The notes below the pieces were generated by a model. It ran no database searches. It saw nothing but the letters and a program-made list of their open reading frames with translations, and had not been told where the DNA came from. DNA of 12,907 nucleotides from Bacteriovoracaceae bacterium UBA7317 (GTDB lineage Bacteria; Bdellovibrionota; Bacteriovoracia; Bacteriovoracales; Bacteriovoracaceae), in assembly GCA_002474345.1 (NCBI GenBank), contig DKQD01000123.1, positions 1 through 12,907 of the forward strand, in the 5' to 3' direction. Made by a program: the position numbers and the translations under genes. How positions within the stretch are numbered: the stretch's first letter is position 1; the number at the start of each line of letters is the position of its first letter. Below, in pieces: positions 1-7,488 of this stretch.

Positions 1-423
1 GTCCAACCCTTCTTGATTGCCTCTTCTCTCGCAGCTATCTTGGCACAAAGACTTATTCAAACGCTTTGTAATGAATGTAAAGAGCCTGCAGATTTAACTG
101 CGGAAGAGCTGGAAATCCTCCAGGTTGATGAAAAGCCTGAGTGGGCAACAGTCTATAAAGCTGTTGGTTGCGCAAAATGTAACTTTAAAGGCTACGCTGG
201 TCGAACAACAGTTTGTGAGCTTCTCACTGTTACTGACGAACTCAAGCCACTTATCCTTCAAAAAGCGGATGCAGGCTCTGTTAAAAAACTTGGTATGAAA
301 CAAGGCATGAGGACTTTAAGGCAAGATGCGGTTGATAAAATTTTTAGAGGTATCACTTCTGTAGATGAAGTCATTAGGGCCATCCAAGAAGAGGAAGAAG
401 ACGAGTCAGCTTCTAAAAAATGA
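1..423 (+). CDS. gspE: T2SS ATPase GspE, C-terminal 140 residues (5' end outside window)
   Basis: This is the end of the cytoplasmic hexameric ATPase that powers pseudopilus assembly in type II secretion. The frame is open from base 1 (first residues VQPFLIASSLAAILAQRL), so the gene starts upstream, and the ATG-like start at 13 is not real. The visible part matches the end of the RecA-like domain and the family's zinc-binding C4 subdomain: CxxC at residues 23-26 and CxxC at 57-60 of the visible part, 30 residues apart. GYAGR and a helical end follow, as in GspE/PilB proteins. The protein ends in an acidic stretch (EEEEDE) before SASKK. PilB of type IV pili carries similar motifs, but the pseudopilin genes downstream make GspE the better call. 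The next gene, gspF, begins 33 nt later, consistent with one operon. Confidence 0.95.
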   Translation, partial: VQPFLIASSLAAILAQRLIQTLCNECKEPADLTAEELEILQVDEKPEWATVYKAVGCAKCNFKGYAGRTTVCELLTVTDELKPLILQKADAGSVKKLGMKQGMRTLRQDAVDKIFRGITSVDEVIRAIQEEEEDESASKK

Positions 424-456
424 TTCTAAAGCATGAGGATTTACTAGGGTAAAATA

Positions 457-1662
457 ATGGCGATCTATACTTACAAAGGGCTAAATAAAAAAGGACAAGA
501 GGTCAAGGGAAACCTCAATGCTGAAAATGAAGGTCAAGCTAAACAAAAAATAAAGCAAATGAAAATTATGCTTCTAGAAGTTAAGGAGCAAAAATCAAAA
601 AAACAAAAGAAAAGTGGGTTTTCTTTTGGTACAGGCGTTGATATTCAAGACATTTCTCTCATGACAAGGCAGCTTGCAACACTTATTAAGGCCAAAGTTC
701 AAATTGTCGAAGCGTTTCAAGCTCTTCAAGAACAAACAGAAAACCCAACACTTAAAGTCATTCTTTCTGAAATTAAGCAAAAAGTTAATGAAGGGAGCTC
801 TCTTGCAAATGCAATGGGAGATTATCCAAAAATTTTCACAAATGTTTATGTAAACATGGTTGATGCTGGTGAAGCATCCGGTACTTTAGAAATAGTCCTT
901 TTAAGACTCGCAGAATTCAGTGAAAGCCAGGTTAAACTCAAAAATAGAATTAAAGGCGCTATGACCTACCCTCTCGTAATTTTGATAGGTGGCGCCATTA
1001 TGATGACCATCATATTCGTGGCCATTATCCCAAAAATTACGAAAATTTTTGTCAGCATGAAAAAAGAGCTACCTCTGCAAACAGAAATCTGTATTTGGCT
1101 TTCTAATTTTCTCCAGAGTTACTGGTGGGCCGTATTTCTTGGCGGCTTTGCCTCTTGGTTTCTTGGAAACCGTTATGTTGAAACAAAAAAAGGGAAAGCC
1201 AACTGGGATAGTCTTCTCCTCAAACTACCTGTGGTTGGAGGACTCACTCGAATGATTAATATAAGCCGTTTTTGTTCGACTTTGTCGACACTTCTGAACT
1301 CAGGAGTCCCAATTCTCGCTTCGATGAAAATTGTTACGAACCTAATATCGAATGTTCACTTGGCAACAGCTGTTGATGAAGCAAGGGTTTCTGTTTCTGA
1401 AGGTGCCTCTATGGTGGGTCCTCTTGTCAAATGTGGACACTTTCCTATTATGGTGACTCATATGATAAAGCTTGGAGAAAAGTCAGGAGAATTAGAACCT
1501 ATGCTTCAAATTGTTGCGGAAAACTTTGAAGAGCAGGTCGATGCAAAACTCGGTGGACTAACCTCCATCATTGAACCTATAATGATGTTGGGCATGGGCT
1601 TGATCGTTGGTTTTGTTGTTTTTGCGATTGTCATGCCAATGATGGAACTACAAAGTGTTTAA
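457..1662 (+). CDS. gspF: T2SS inner-membrane platform protein GspF
   Basis: GspF is the polytopic inner-membrane protein at the centre of the T2SS assembly platform. It couples the GspE ATPase to pseudopilin movement. The 401-residue length is normal for the family. The N-terminus (AIYTYKGLNKKGQEVKG) is typical. Two T2SSF helical-bundle domains lie at about residues 65-190 and 270-392, each with the usual 'RQLATLIKAKVQIVEAF' or 'STLSTLLNSGVPILASM' type start and 'GEASGTL' or 'GEKSGEL' turn. Three hydrophobic segments lie at about 170-192, 222-240 and 371-395. The start is supported by an AGGG 7 nt upstream (446-449). A Lys-rich stretch (about residues 45-53) sits in the cytoplasmic N-terminal region. 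It lies between gspE and the pseudopilin gene gspG, the usual T2SS order. Confidence 0.96.
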   Translation: MAIYTYKGLNKKGQEVKGNLNAENEGQAKQKIKQMKIMLLEVKEQKSKKQKKSGFSFGTGVDIQDISLMTRQLATLIKAKVQIVEAFQALQEQTENPTLKVILSEIKQKVNEGSSLANAMGDYPKIFTNVYVNMVDAGEASGTLEIVLLRLAEFSESQVKLKNRIKGAMTYPLVILIGGAIMMTIIFVAIIPKITKIFVSMKKELPLQTEICIWLSNFLQSYWWAVFLGGFASWFLGNRYVETKKGKANWDSLLLKLPVVGGLTRMINISRFCSTLSTLLNSGVPILASMKIVTNLISNVHLATAVDEARVSVSEGASMVGPLVKCGHFPIMVTHMIKLGEKSGELEPMLQIVAENFEEQVDAKLGGLTSIIEPIMMLGMGLIVGFVVFAIVMPMMELQSV

Positions 1663-1701
1663 TCTTTAAAAAAATAGTTTTCAATGAAGGAGATAGAAAG
1701 A

Positions 1702-2184
1702 ATGAGACCGGAAACAAACACAGAAATCAAAAAAACTGTATCTAAGAGCGAAAAGGGTTTTTCACTTTTAGAAATTCTTATTGCTCTCGCACTACTAGCT
1801 GGTGCTGGTACTTTTGTTGCGGGAAAAATGTTTGAAAGTATGCATAAAGGAAGAGTGAGCACGGCTAAAACACAAATGGGGAATATTGCTAATATGCTTA
1901 GATCTTACAAAGCTGACTGCAATGTCTACCCTACAACGGAACAAGGTCTTCTTGCTTTAGAAGAAAAACCAACGACGGGAAGAGAATGTACTAACTACAA
2001 TACTGGTGGTTATGTTGGTGAAGACGCTGAGATTCCTCTGGATCCTTGGGAAGGAGAATATCAATATACTTCTAATGGAAAAAAGTTTTCTCTTTTATCT
2101 TTCGGTGCTGATAAGCAAGAGGGTGGAGAAGATCAAGATGCTGACATCCCTTTCCGTAAAAAAAGAAGAAGAAGAGGTAAGTAA
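1702..2184 (+). CDS. gspG: Major pseudopilin GspG
   Basis: This is the main structural subunit of the T2SS pseudopilus. The start at 1702 is preferred over the in-frame ATG at 1684 because an AAGGAG (1687-1692) lies 9 nt before it; this gives 160 residues. A 19-residue leader ends in KG, followed by FSLLEILIALALLAGAG: the prepilin peptidase site, Glu at mature position 5 and the hydrophobic helix. The C-terminal half carries the family's calcium-site region: IPLDPWEGEYQY, then SFGADKQEGGEDQDADI, with the conserved Asp residues. Distance to gspF is 39 nt. An unusual feature is the C-terminus, K-K-R-R-R-R-G-K, encoded by purine-only codons that also supply the SD-like AAGAGG for gspH 12 nt upstream of its start. 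That a strongly basic tail is uncommon for GspG is my recollection of the family. Confidence 0.95.
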   Translation: MRPETNTEIKKTVSKSEKGFSLLEILIALALLAGAGTFVAGKMFESMHKGRVSTAKTQMGNIANMLRSYKADCNVYPTTEQGLLALEEKPTTGRECTNYNTGGYVGEDAEIPLDPWEGEYQYTSNGKKFSLLSFGADKQEGGEDQDADIPFRKKRRRRGK

Positions 2185-2189
2185 ACTCT

Positions 2190-2879
2190 ATGAACCAGCT
2201 GCTTAAAGATCAAAAAGGGTTCTCACTCCTCGAAATTTTGATCGCCCTCGCTATAGCAGCTGGTCTTTATGGCACCTTAATTGTCAACATCAGTAATCCT
2301 AGAAGAAATATAAATGAAGGCCTGAACAATATGGAGAGGGCCATACGTTTTTCAGGAAGTGAAGCGGCTTTAAGAAATACTCTTATAAGACTTCAAATAA
2401 AGCTTGGAAATGAAGAAAATCCTAATCAAAGTTATTCCCTTCAATATGGACCTGAAGGCTCTTTTGTTCTTCCTAAAATTAGGATGGGTAAAAATCTATC
2501 CGAAAGTGAAAGAGAGGAAGAAGAATTAAAGGCAAAAAAACTAGACAGAAAGTTCAACAAAATTGAAGAGTTTCAGGAAGAAGAAAAAGAGTTGAGTGGT
2601 TACACAAGGTTTATTGGCATTGGAACTGCAGATTATGACCAATTGATTACTGAAGGGAATGCTTCACTCTTTACCTACCCTACTGGAGAAAAAGATAGTG
2701 CTATTATTATATTAGGCAATGACATAGAAGTTGCTTTTGTAGAAATTAACCCTTTTATTCAAGAATTTAGAAGAGAGTATAGGCCCCTTGAACTTCAAGA
2801 GAATACTGAAGAAGAAATTTATGATAAACAAAGAGACCTGGCCGATGAAATTTTTTTGGAATGGAAAAGTAAAAAATAA
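2190..2879 (+). CDS. gspH: Minor pseudopilin, GspH-like
   Basis: This is a type IV pilin-like protein. Its 10-residue leader ends in KG, followed by FSLLEILIALAIAAGLYG, with Glu at mature position 5. Twelve residues of the helix (GFSLLEILIALA) are identical to GspG although the codons differ. The place between gspG and gspI makes GspH the best assignment; the globular domain itself is too divergent for me to recognise with certainty. In E. coli-type systems GspH is part of the transition between the pseudopilus tip and shaft. At 229 residues it is longer than usual (about 160-200). The excess corresponds to a highly charged stretch at about residues 103-140 (ESEREEEELKAKK and onwards). The gene starts 5 nt after the gspG stop and ends 1 nt before the preferred gspI start. 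Confidence 0.8.
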   Translation: MNQLLKDQKGFSLLEILIALAIAAGLYGTLIVNISNPRRNINEGLNNMERAIRFSGSEAALRNTLIRLQIKLGNEENPNQSYSLQYGPEGSFVLPKIRMGKNLSESEREEEELKAKKLDRKFNKIEEFQEEEKELSGYTRFIGIGTADYDQLITEGNASLFTYPTGEKDSAIIILGNDIEVAFVEINPFIQEFRREYRPLELQENTEEEIYDKQRDLADEIFLEWKSKK

Positions 2880-2880
2880 A

Positions 2881-3420
2881 ATGCTCGCTTTATCAACTGA
2901 AGAAAGTGGTTTTTCACTCCTTGAAATTATGATAGCTCTTTTCGTCTTCACCATATTTTTTACTGCTTTTGGAACTTCTATTGGCTTTAACCTTTTTCAA
3001 TCGACTCTTATGAAAGAGAGGATCGTCCTTAAAGAACTTTGTCAAAGAAAGATTAACGAGCTTGTTATTTCTCCTCCTGCTTTTGGACCTGGTTTAACAA
3101 TGAAGCCAGAAACAAAAAAGTTTGAAGATAAAGACATTGAAAACGTTGATGATTATATATACACCATAGAATACAAACAGTTTAAGCTCCCAGATATGGG
3201 AAAAATTATGGGGACAGGAAAAGAAGAAGGTGAAGAAGGAGGTGGCAGTGGCGGTGCTGCTGCACTTATCCAAAAAAAGATTTATGGGATTGCAAAAAAA
3301 CATATGGAGCGATTAATTTGGCAGGCCAAAGTTACTGTAGAAAACAAAATTTCTAAGAATAAATTTACTCTTTCTACATGGCTTTATAACTCAAAGGCCA
3401 AAGTGAAAATATCAATATGA
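2881..3420 (+). CDS. gspI: Minor pseudopilin GspI
   Basis: GspI helps initiate the pseudopilus as part of the GspI-J-K tip complex. The preferred start at 2881 gives 179 residues with a 10-residue leader (MLALSTEESG) before FSLLEIMIALFVFTIFFTAFG, including Glu5. The open frame extends upstream over the end of gspH, and an ATG at 2845 would give a 22-residue leader, so the start is not certain; no strong SD is seen for either. The sequence CQRKINELV after the helix is typical of GspI, which carries a conserved basic/acidic stretch here. A low-complexity segment rich in Glu and Gly (EEGEEGGGSGGAAA, about residues 115-129) interrupts the globular domain. The stop overlaps the gspJ start as ATGA, implying translational coupling. 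Confidence 0.87.
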   Translation: MLALSTEESGFSLLEIMIALFVFTIFFTAFGTSIGFNLFQSTLMKERIVLKELCQRKINELVISPPAFGPGLTMKPETKKFEDKDIENVDDYIYTIEYKQFKLPDMGKIMGTGKEEGEEGGGSGGAAALIQKKIYGIAKKHMERLIWQAKVTVENKISKNKFTLSTWLYNSKAKVKISI

Positions 3421-4253
3421 TAAAAACAAAGTATGACCCTTCCAATTTTAAGAGAGAATCTGGTCTTTCACTTATTGAAGTCATTGTTTCTATTACTCTT
3501 CTATCTTACATTATGGTAGAAGTCCTTCGCTCAACCGACCAAGCAACTGCGATTAAAGACAAAATTATAGTTGGGGATAACGAAATTATTCAAACCGAAA
3601 TGGCTATGGAAAGGTTGAACTTAGACTTAACTCAAATCTATTCTCCACTCTATTTTTCTGGACCAAAAAAACCTCAAAGAAGACAAAATCGTTACTCTTA
3701 TCAAGATAATGACCCCCAAACGAGAATTTTTCCTTATAGGCCAACAAAAATGTTTCCTAGAGAAAGTAGTGATGGTCTCCCCATTCCTTTAATCGATGAT
3801 GATAAAGGGTTTGCTTTTCTAACATCTTCAAACAAAAGAAAGTTTGAAAACGTAAAGCAATCTCAATACGCTTGGGTTAGGTACTCCCTAAGAAATATTA
3901 CATTAAAGTCAGATGACGAGGATATCGAGGCCCTAAAAGGAGCCGCCCCCTACGAACTCATTCGAACTTACATACCAGATGATATTTACCGTGAGGACAT
4001 AGACTGGTCAAAAATAAAGCCACAAATTCTACTAAGATTTGTTAAGAGTCTCAAATTCGAGTTTTGGGACTCTAAAAGAGAAAAGTATGTTGAAAACTTA
4101 AGAGACCTTAATGACCCAAAAGCAACAAACTTAAGATCTATAAAGGTCACTGTTAAATGGGTTAATAAAAGAAATCAGGAAAAAATAGCGACAAGAGTCA
4201 CAAGGCCTCTTTGGCCTATTTTCGATACAAAAAAAGATGATTCTAAAAATTAA
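3417..4253 (+). CDS. gspJ: Minor pseudopilin GspJ
   Basis: GspJ forms the pseudopilus tip with GspI and GspK. The 278-residue protein has a 16-residue leader ending in ESG, then LSLIEVIVSITLLSYIMVEVL, with Glu at mature position 5. The segment EMAMERLNLDLTQI after the helix fits the GspJ pattern of a long amphipathic helix leading into a beta-rich domain. Near the C-terminus, SLKFEFWDSKREKYVENL and RSIKVTVKWVN resemble the paired strands typical of GspJ. The start overlaps the gspI stop (ATGA at 3417-3420). The gap to gspK is 30 nt. Position in the cluster supports the call; the middle of the protein is divergent. Confidence 0.88.
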   Translation: MIKTKYDPSNFKRESGLSLIEVIVSITLLSYIMVEVLRSTDQATAIKDKIIVGDNEIIQTEMAMERLNLDLTQIYSPLYFSGPKKPQRRQNRYSYQDNDPQTRIFPYRPTKMFPRESSDGLPIPLIDDDKGFAFLTSSNKRKFENVKQSQYAWVRYSLRNITLKSDDEDIEALKGAAPYELIRTYIPDDIYREDIDWSKIKPQILLRFVKSLKFEFWDSKREKYVENLRDLNDPKATNLRSIKVTVKWVNKRNQEKIATRVTRPLWPIFDTKKDDSKN

Positions 4254-4283
4254 TGAAAATAACCTAAAAAATGAATATGATTT

Positions 4284-5711
4284 ATGGATAATAAAATAAA
4301 GAAGAACTTTCCTTTCAGAGCACAAAGTCAAAGTGGTGTTGCCATTTTAATGGTTCTTGTCGCTATAACTCTTTTGACCTTCCTCCTTTCTGAAATAAAA
4401 TTTGAAACATTTCTTAATAAAACCAAAATTGATAATTTAAGAGGAAAGTTTCAAGCAAGGCTGAATGCTGAATCAGGTCTCATTTTTGCTTTATCACAAC
4501 TTAGAATTTATAAAGAAGCCAGAGATACCCTAGAGAAGAATAAGGCCCTAAAAAAACAACTATCACCTAGTATGCTTGAAGGACTTGTGACAAAACCGTT
4601 TAAAATCCCTATACCCATGGGTAAGGGTGCAGGTGGTCTTCAAAAGAGCGCCCTTGCTGATTTTGAAAAAGAGCTTCTCATAATTGGTGATCTATTTGTC
4701 CAATGCAACCCTGTTACAGGATTTCTTAATCCAAACGCACTTCGTTTAAAAAGAAAAATGAAAAAGTCTAATTCTCAATCCCCTGGTGGTGGGGACCCAT
4801 CAGGTTTTGAGTGTAAGATGGATGATAGGTATGATGATCGAAATGATAGTTTCGATGAAAGCAACAATGAAGGCAGTGATGAAGATGAAGATGATGAAGA
4901 GGATCAAAATAATGATAAAAGAAGTATAGCTGAAATTATAGAGTCAGATTTAACAAAAACATTAGCGAATCTTCTTGAACAAAAGAAAGAGGAAGACGAA
5001 GATTTTGAAGATAAATATGGAGATTTAGAAGCCTTCAAACTCATAAGAGAGCTAAAATACTTTGTGCGCGCCAATGGTGATATGCCTGAATCGCAAAAAG
5101 CTGAAGTTGATGCCAACTATATGAACGTAAAAGCCAAACACGCACCTATGACTTCCATAAGTGAGCTCTATACACTTCAAGGTTGGCCTGACGCCATTGT
5201 TGACCTTTTTAAAGATAGACTTTCTGTCCATCAAGTAACAACTATCAATCTCAATAAGATTACACTCTCTCAGTTAAAAGCTCTTTTTCCAGAATTATCG
5301 GAGGATCAACTAAGTGATTTCTTTAAATACAGAGATGGCTCACCCGAAGACAAAATCGAGCCCAGTCCTTTCAATACAGAAGAAGACTTTAAAAATTATC
5401 TTGTTAAAGAACTTAGTGGCGTGGACGAATCCACATACAAAGAAAGAAAAAAGGTGCTTAAAAAAGCTAAGGTAAGTTTTGGTGTGGCAGGAAATTTATT
5501 CCGCTGCATTTCTGAAGGAAAGTTTGGAAAGTCCACTTATAAACTTGAGAGCTTCATTAACATTCCACTTAAAGAACCTACTGATAAAGAAGTACTCAAC
5601 TATAAAAGGCAATTATGCCGGTGGAAAAAAGGTGGAAGAAAAGGGGCCAAGCCCACACTGCCTCCCCCAAGGATTCTTGACCCAAGAGTTGTCGAAGTTA
5701 ACATTATCTAA
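4284..5711 (+). CDS. gspK: Minor pseudopilin GspK (tip protein) with acidic insertion
   Basis: GspK is the large pseudopilin that caps the pseudopilus. Its 18-residue leader ends in QSG, followed by VAILMVLVAITLLTFLLSEI. Mature position 5 is Met, not Glu; absence of Glu5 is a known GspK trait. FQARLNAESGLIFALSQLR follows the helix as in the family. A SAM-like helical segment (INLNKITLSQLKALFPELSE) begins at about residue 318, and FRCISEGKFGKSTYKLE near the end matches the usual GspK C-terminal strand. At 475 residues it is long (typically about 300-350). Part of the extra length is an Asp/Glu/Asn-rich stretch at about residues 179-214, including GSDEDEDDEEDQ, probably a disordered or calcium-binding loop. 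The start lacks a clear SD; the gap after gspJ is short, so coupling is plausible. Confidence 0.92.
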   Translation: MDNKIKKNFPFRAQSQSGVAILMVLVAITLLTFLLSEIKFETFLNKTKIDNLRGKFQARLNAESGLIFALSQLRIYKEARDTLEKNKALKKQLSPSMLEGLVTKPFKIPIPMGKGAGGLQKSALADFEKELLIIGDLFVQCNPVTGFLNPNALRLKRKMKKSNSQSPGGGDPSGFECKMDDRYDDRNDSFDESNNEGSDEDEDDEEDQNNDKRSIAEIIESDLTKTLANLLEQKKEEDEDFEDKYGDLEAFKLIRELKYFVRANGDMPESQKAEVDANYMNVKAKHAPMTSISELYTLQGWPDAIVDLFKDRLSVHQVTTINLNKITLSQLKALFPELSEDQLSDFFKYRDGSPEDKIEPSPFNTEEDFKNYLVKELSGVDESTYKERKKVLKKAKVSFGVAGNLFRCISEGKFGKSTYKLESFINIPLKEPTDKEVLNYKRQLCRWKKGGRKGAKPTLPPPRILDPRVVEVNII

Positions 5712-5714
5712 AAA

Positions 5715-5759
5715 AAAACTTCCTAACTAAAAGAAAAAAGATTAATTTAGGAAAGTTTT
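5715..5759 (+). terminator. AT-rich inverted repeat after gspK, possible attenuator or weak terminator
   Basis: AAAACTTCCTAA (5715-5726) pairs with TTAGGAAAGTTTT (5747-5759) with a single bulged A, around a 20-nt loop. The right arm ends in four T residues. A second perfect 7-bp inverted repeat, TTAAGGA (5758-5764) and TCCTTAA (5797-5803), overlaps its end, so the two stems are mutually exclusive at the boundary. The GC content is low and the loop long, so termination would be weak. It lies in the largest gap inside the gsp cluster (149 bp). I see no convincing -35/-10 pair for a separate gspL promoter in this gap. Confidence 0.3.
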
Positions 5760-5860
5760 AAGGATGGTCTATATTTTTTAAAACTATAACCTTTTTTCCT
5801 TAAGTTAATGGAATAATTTGACCGGAATATTTTTTCGCTAAATTTGGTAAAATTAAAGAC

Positions 5861-7480
5861 ATGAATACTTTGGCCATAGATATTGGAACTTACTCCATTA
5901 AGTTTCTTGAAGTTCAAAAAGAGAGAAAATCTCTAAGGCTCCTCCATTTTACAGAAGTCATATTAGACGAAGTTCGAGAAACAATGGATGAGGAAGTTGA
6001 AACAGAAGAAATTCAAACAGAGATTATAGAGTCTTACCTGGATGAAATGGATGCCGTTCATAAAGATGGTTTTGAAGGAAAAATTATCTTTCAAGTTCCC
6101 AATAGACTCTTTACGACAAGATATTTACACATACCTGTAAAGCAAATAAAAAAAGCTGAGCAGATGATTCCTTTTCAACTTGATGATGAGCTTCCTTACA
6201 CGATACCAGAATTGCATTATGTCAGTAAGTTTACAAAAGTAGAAGAAGGGCTAGATGCTACTGTTTATATCTCTAACCTCCAAAATTTTGACCAATTTTA
6301 CCAAAACCTAGATCAACTCAATATAATTCCTGCAATACTCACTTCTGAGATGTCCGCTCTTCAATGCCTTATGAGTAAATCGAACATTGAAGAAAATAAC
6401 TTTTGCGTTATAGACCTAGGCCATTGCTCGACCAAGGTTTACTTTTTTCATCAAAAAAGGATTGTAAGCAACCATATATCAACGATCGGAGGACAAGTTG
6501 TCGATGAAAACATCTCCAACACCTACGATATTCCTATGGACGAAGTTTCAATATTCAAACATCAAAACTGCTTTTTCTTAACTGAAAATCAATTTGATGA
6601 TGTCGACGAAGATCAACAAGAATTTGCTAAGTTAATGAAAATAATCTTTTGGCCTCTTGTTATGGACTTAAAAAAGTGGCTGCTCGGTTATAGAGTCTCA
6701 AGAGGCTCTAATATTGAAAAAGTCATTCTTACTGGTGGAACAAGCCGAATTACAAATATTGATAATTTCTTTTCCCAAAATTTAAACCTTCCAGTTGAAG
6801 TTTTAAAATTTCATGATATTCCGACATTAGAGAGTATGGGACTCACTTTAGAGCAACAATCCTCTTACCAAATGGCCCAAACACTCGCTTTTTCAACGTT
6901 TGCTAAACCCTTGCCGATTAACTTCTTAAGTGGAGAATATGCATCATCTTTCAAAGACCATATTCCACTCCATTCAACTGTTTTTATTTCAATCAGAGTC
7001 TTACTTGTTTGCCTTTTTATTTTAATTGGTGTTCTTTTAGAATGGAATTTACTTGTCAACGAAGAAGCTAGTCTCGATCGTATTATTTCTTCTTCTTTAA
7101 GGAAAAATAAAAGCCTTCGAATGAAAAAGAGTCAAAAAAGGCAATTCAAAAAGAATCCTCAAAGCACTCATAGACTTCTTTTAAGGAAAAAGAAGAATAT
7201 TGAACGAGAAATAAAAAGTTTAGAAGTAGCCTCTCTAATAGATGCTATTTCTCCCCTATCAAATTTAAGCTTAAAAGTTTCAAAAAATAAAAAAGTGGAC
7301 CTCTATAGCTTTAGGAGTAAAAATGGAAAAGCTAATGCTTTTTTCAAAACGTCCTCCTCCGGAAAACTAAAAGACCTTGAGGCCTTAGAGAAAACTCTAA
7401 TGAACTCTAATCTCAAGGATAAAAATATTCGATTAAACAAAAGGAAAGGACAACTAAACCTTGATTTCAAATTTAATTAA
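5861..7480 (+). CDS. gspL: T2SS assembly protein GspL (PilM-like ATPase fold, TM, periplasmic domain)
   Basis: GspL links the cytoplasmic ATPase GspE to the inner-membrane platform. The 539-residue protein begins with an actin/PilM-like domain. Nucleotide-binding motifs are visible: IDIGTYSIKFLEV at residues 6-18 (phosphate 1), DLGHCSTKVYF from residue 185 (phosphate 2) and TGGTSRI around residue 292 (adenosine). One hydrophobic segment lies at about 373-396. A very basic, probably coiled stretch (about 410-460) and a small C-terminal periplasmic domain follow, ending in LNLDFKFN. This equals a PilM-PilN fusion, the accepted relationship for GspL. It is longer than the roughly 400 residues of enterobacterial GspL. 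The N-terminal part could be named PilM by similarity, but the fused C-terminus and the gspM downstream favour GspL. No strong SD precedes the start. Confidence 0.85.
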   Translation: MNTLAIDIGTYSIKFLEVQKERKSLRLLHFTEVILDEVRETMDEEVETEEIQTEIIESYLDEMDAVHKDGFEGKIIFQVPNRLFTTRYLHIPVKQIKKAEQMIPFQLDDELPYTIPELHYVSKFTKVEEGLDATVYISNLQNFDQFYQNLDQLNIIPAILTSEMSALQCLMSKSNIEENNFCVIDLGHCSTKVYFFHQKRIVSNHISTIGGQVVDENISNTYDIPMDEVSIFKHQNCFFLTENQFDDVDEDQQEFAKLMKIIFWPLVMDLKKWLLGYRVSRGSNIEKVILTGGTSRITNIDNFFSQNLNLPVEVLKFHDIPTLESMGLTLEQQSSYQMAQTLAFSTFAKPLPINFLSGEYASSFKDHIPLHSTVFISIRVLLVCLFILIGVLLEWNLLVNEEASLDRIISSSLRKNKSLRMKKSQKRQFKKNPQSTHRLLLRKKKNIEREIKSLEVASLIDAISPLSNLSLKVSKNKKVDLYSFRSKNGKANAFFKTSSSGKLKDLEALEKTLMNSNLKDKNIRLNKRKGQLNLDFKFN

Positions 7481-7488
7481 AGGCCCTT

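Noticed and set aside
1684..1701. Six-codon N-terminal extension of GspG from ATG 1684
   Set aside because: The AAGGAG SD for the start at 1702 lies within this extension, and no SD precedes 1684.
2788..2880. GspI start inside gspH giving 31 extra residues
   Set aside because: A 41-residue leader would be atypical for a pseudopilin; ATG 2881 right after the gspH stop gives a normal leader. ATG 2845 remains a weaker alternative.
5479..5730. Frame overlapping the end of gspK
   Set aside because: It overlaps conserved GspK sequence in another frame, with no recognisable motif.
5818..5853. Promoter before gspL (TTGACC with TAAAAT)
   Set aside because: The two hexamers are 24 nt apart, outside the sigma-70 range, and the -10-like box is 8 nt from the start codon.
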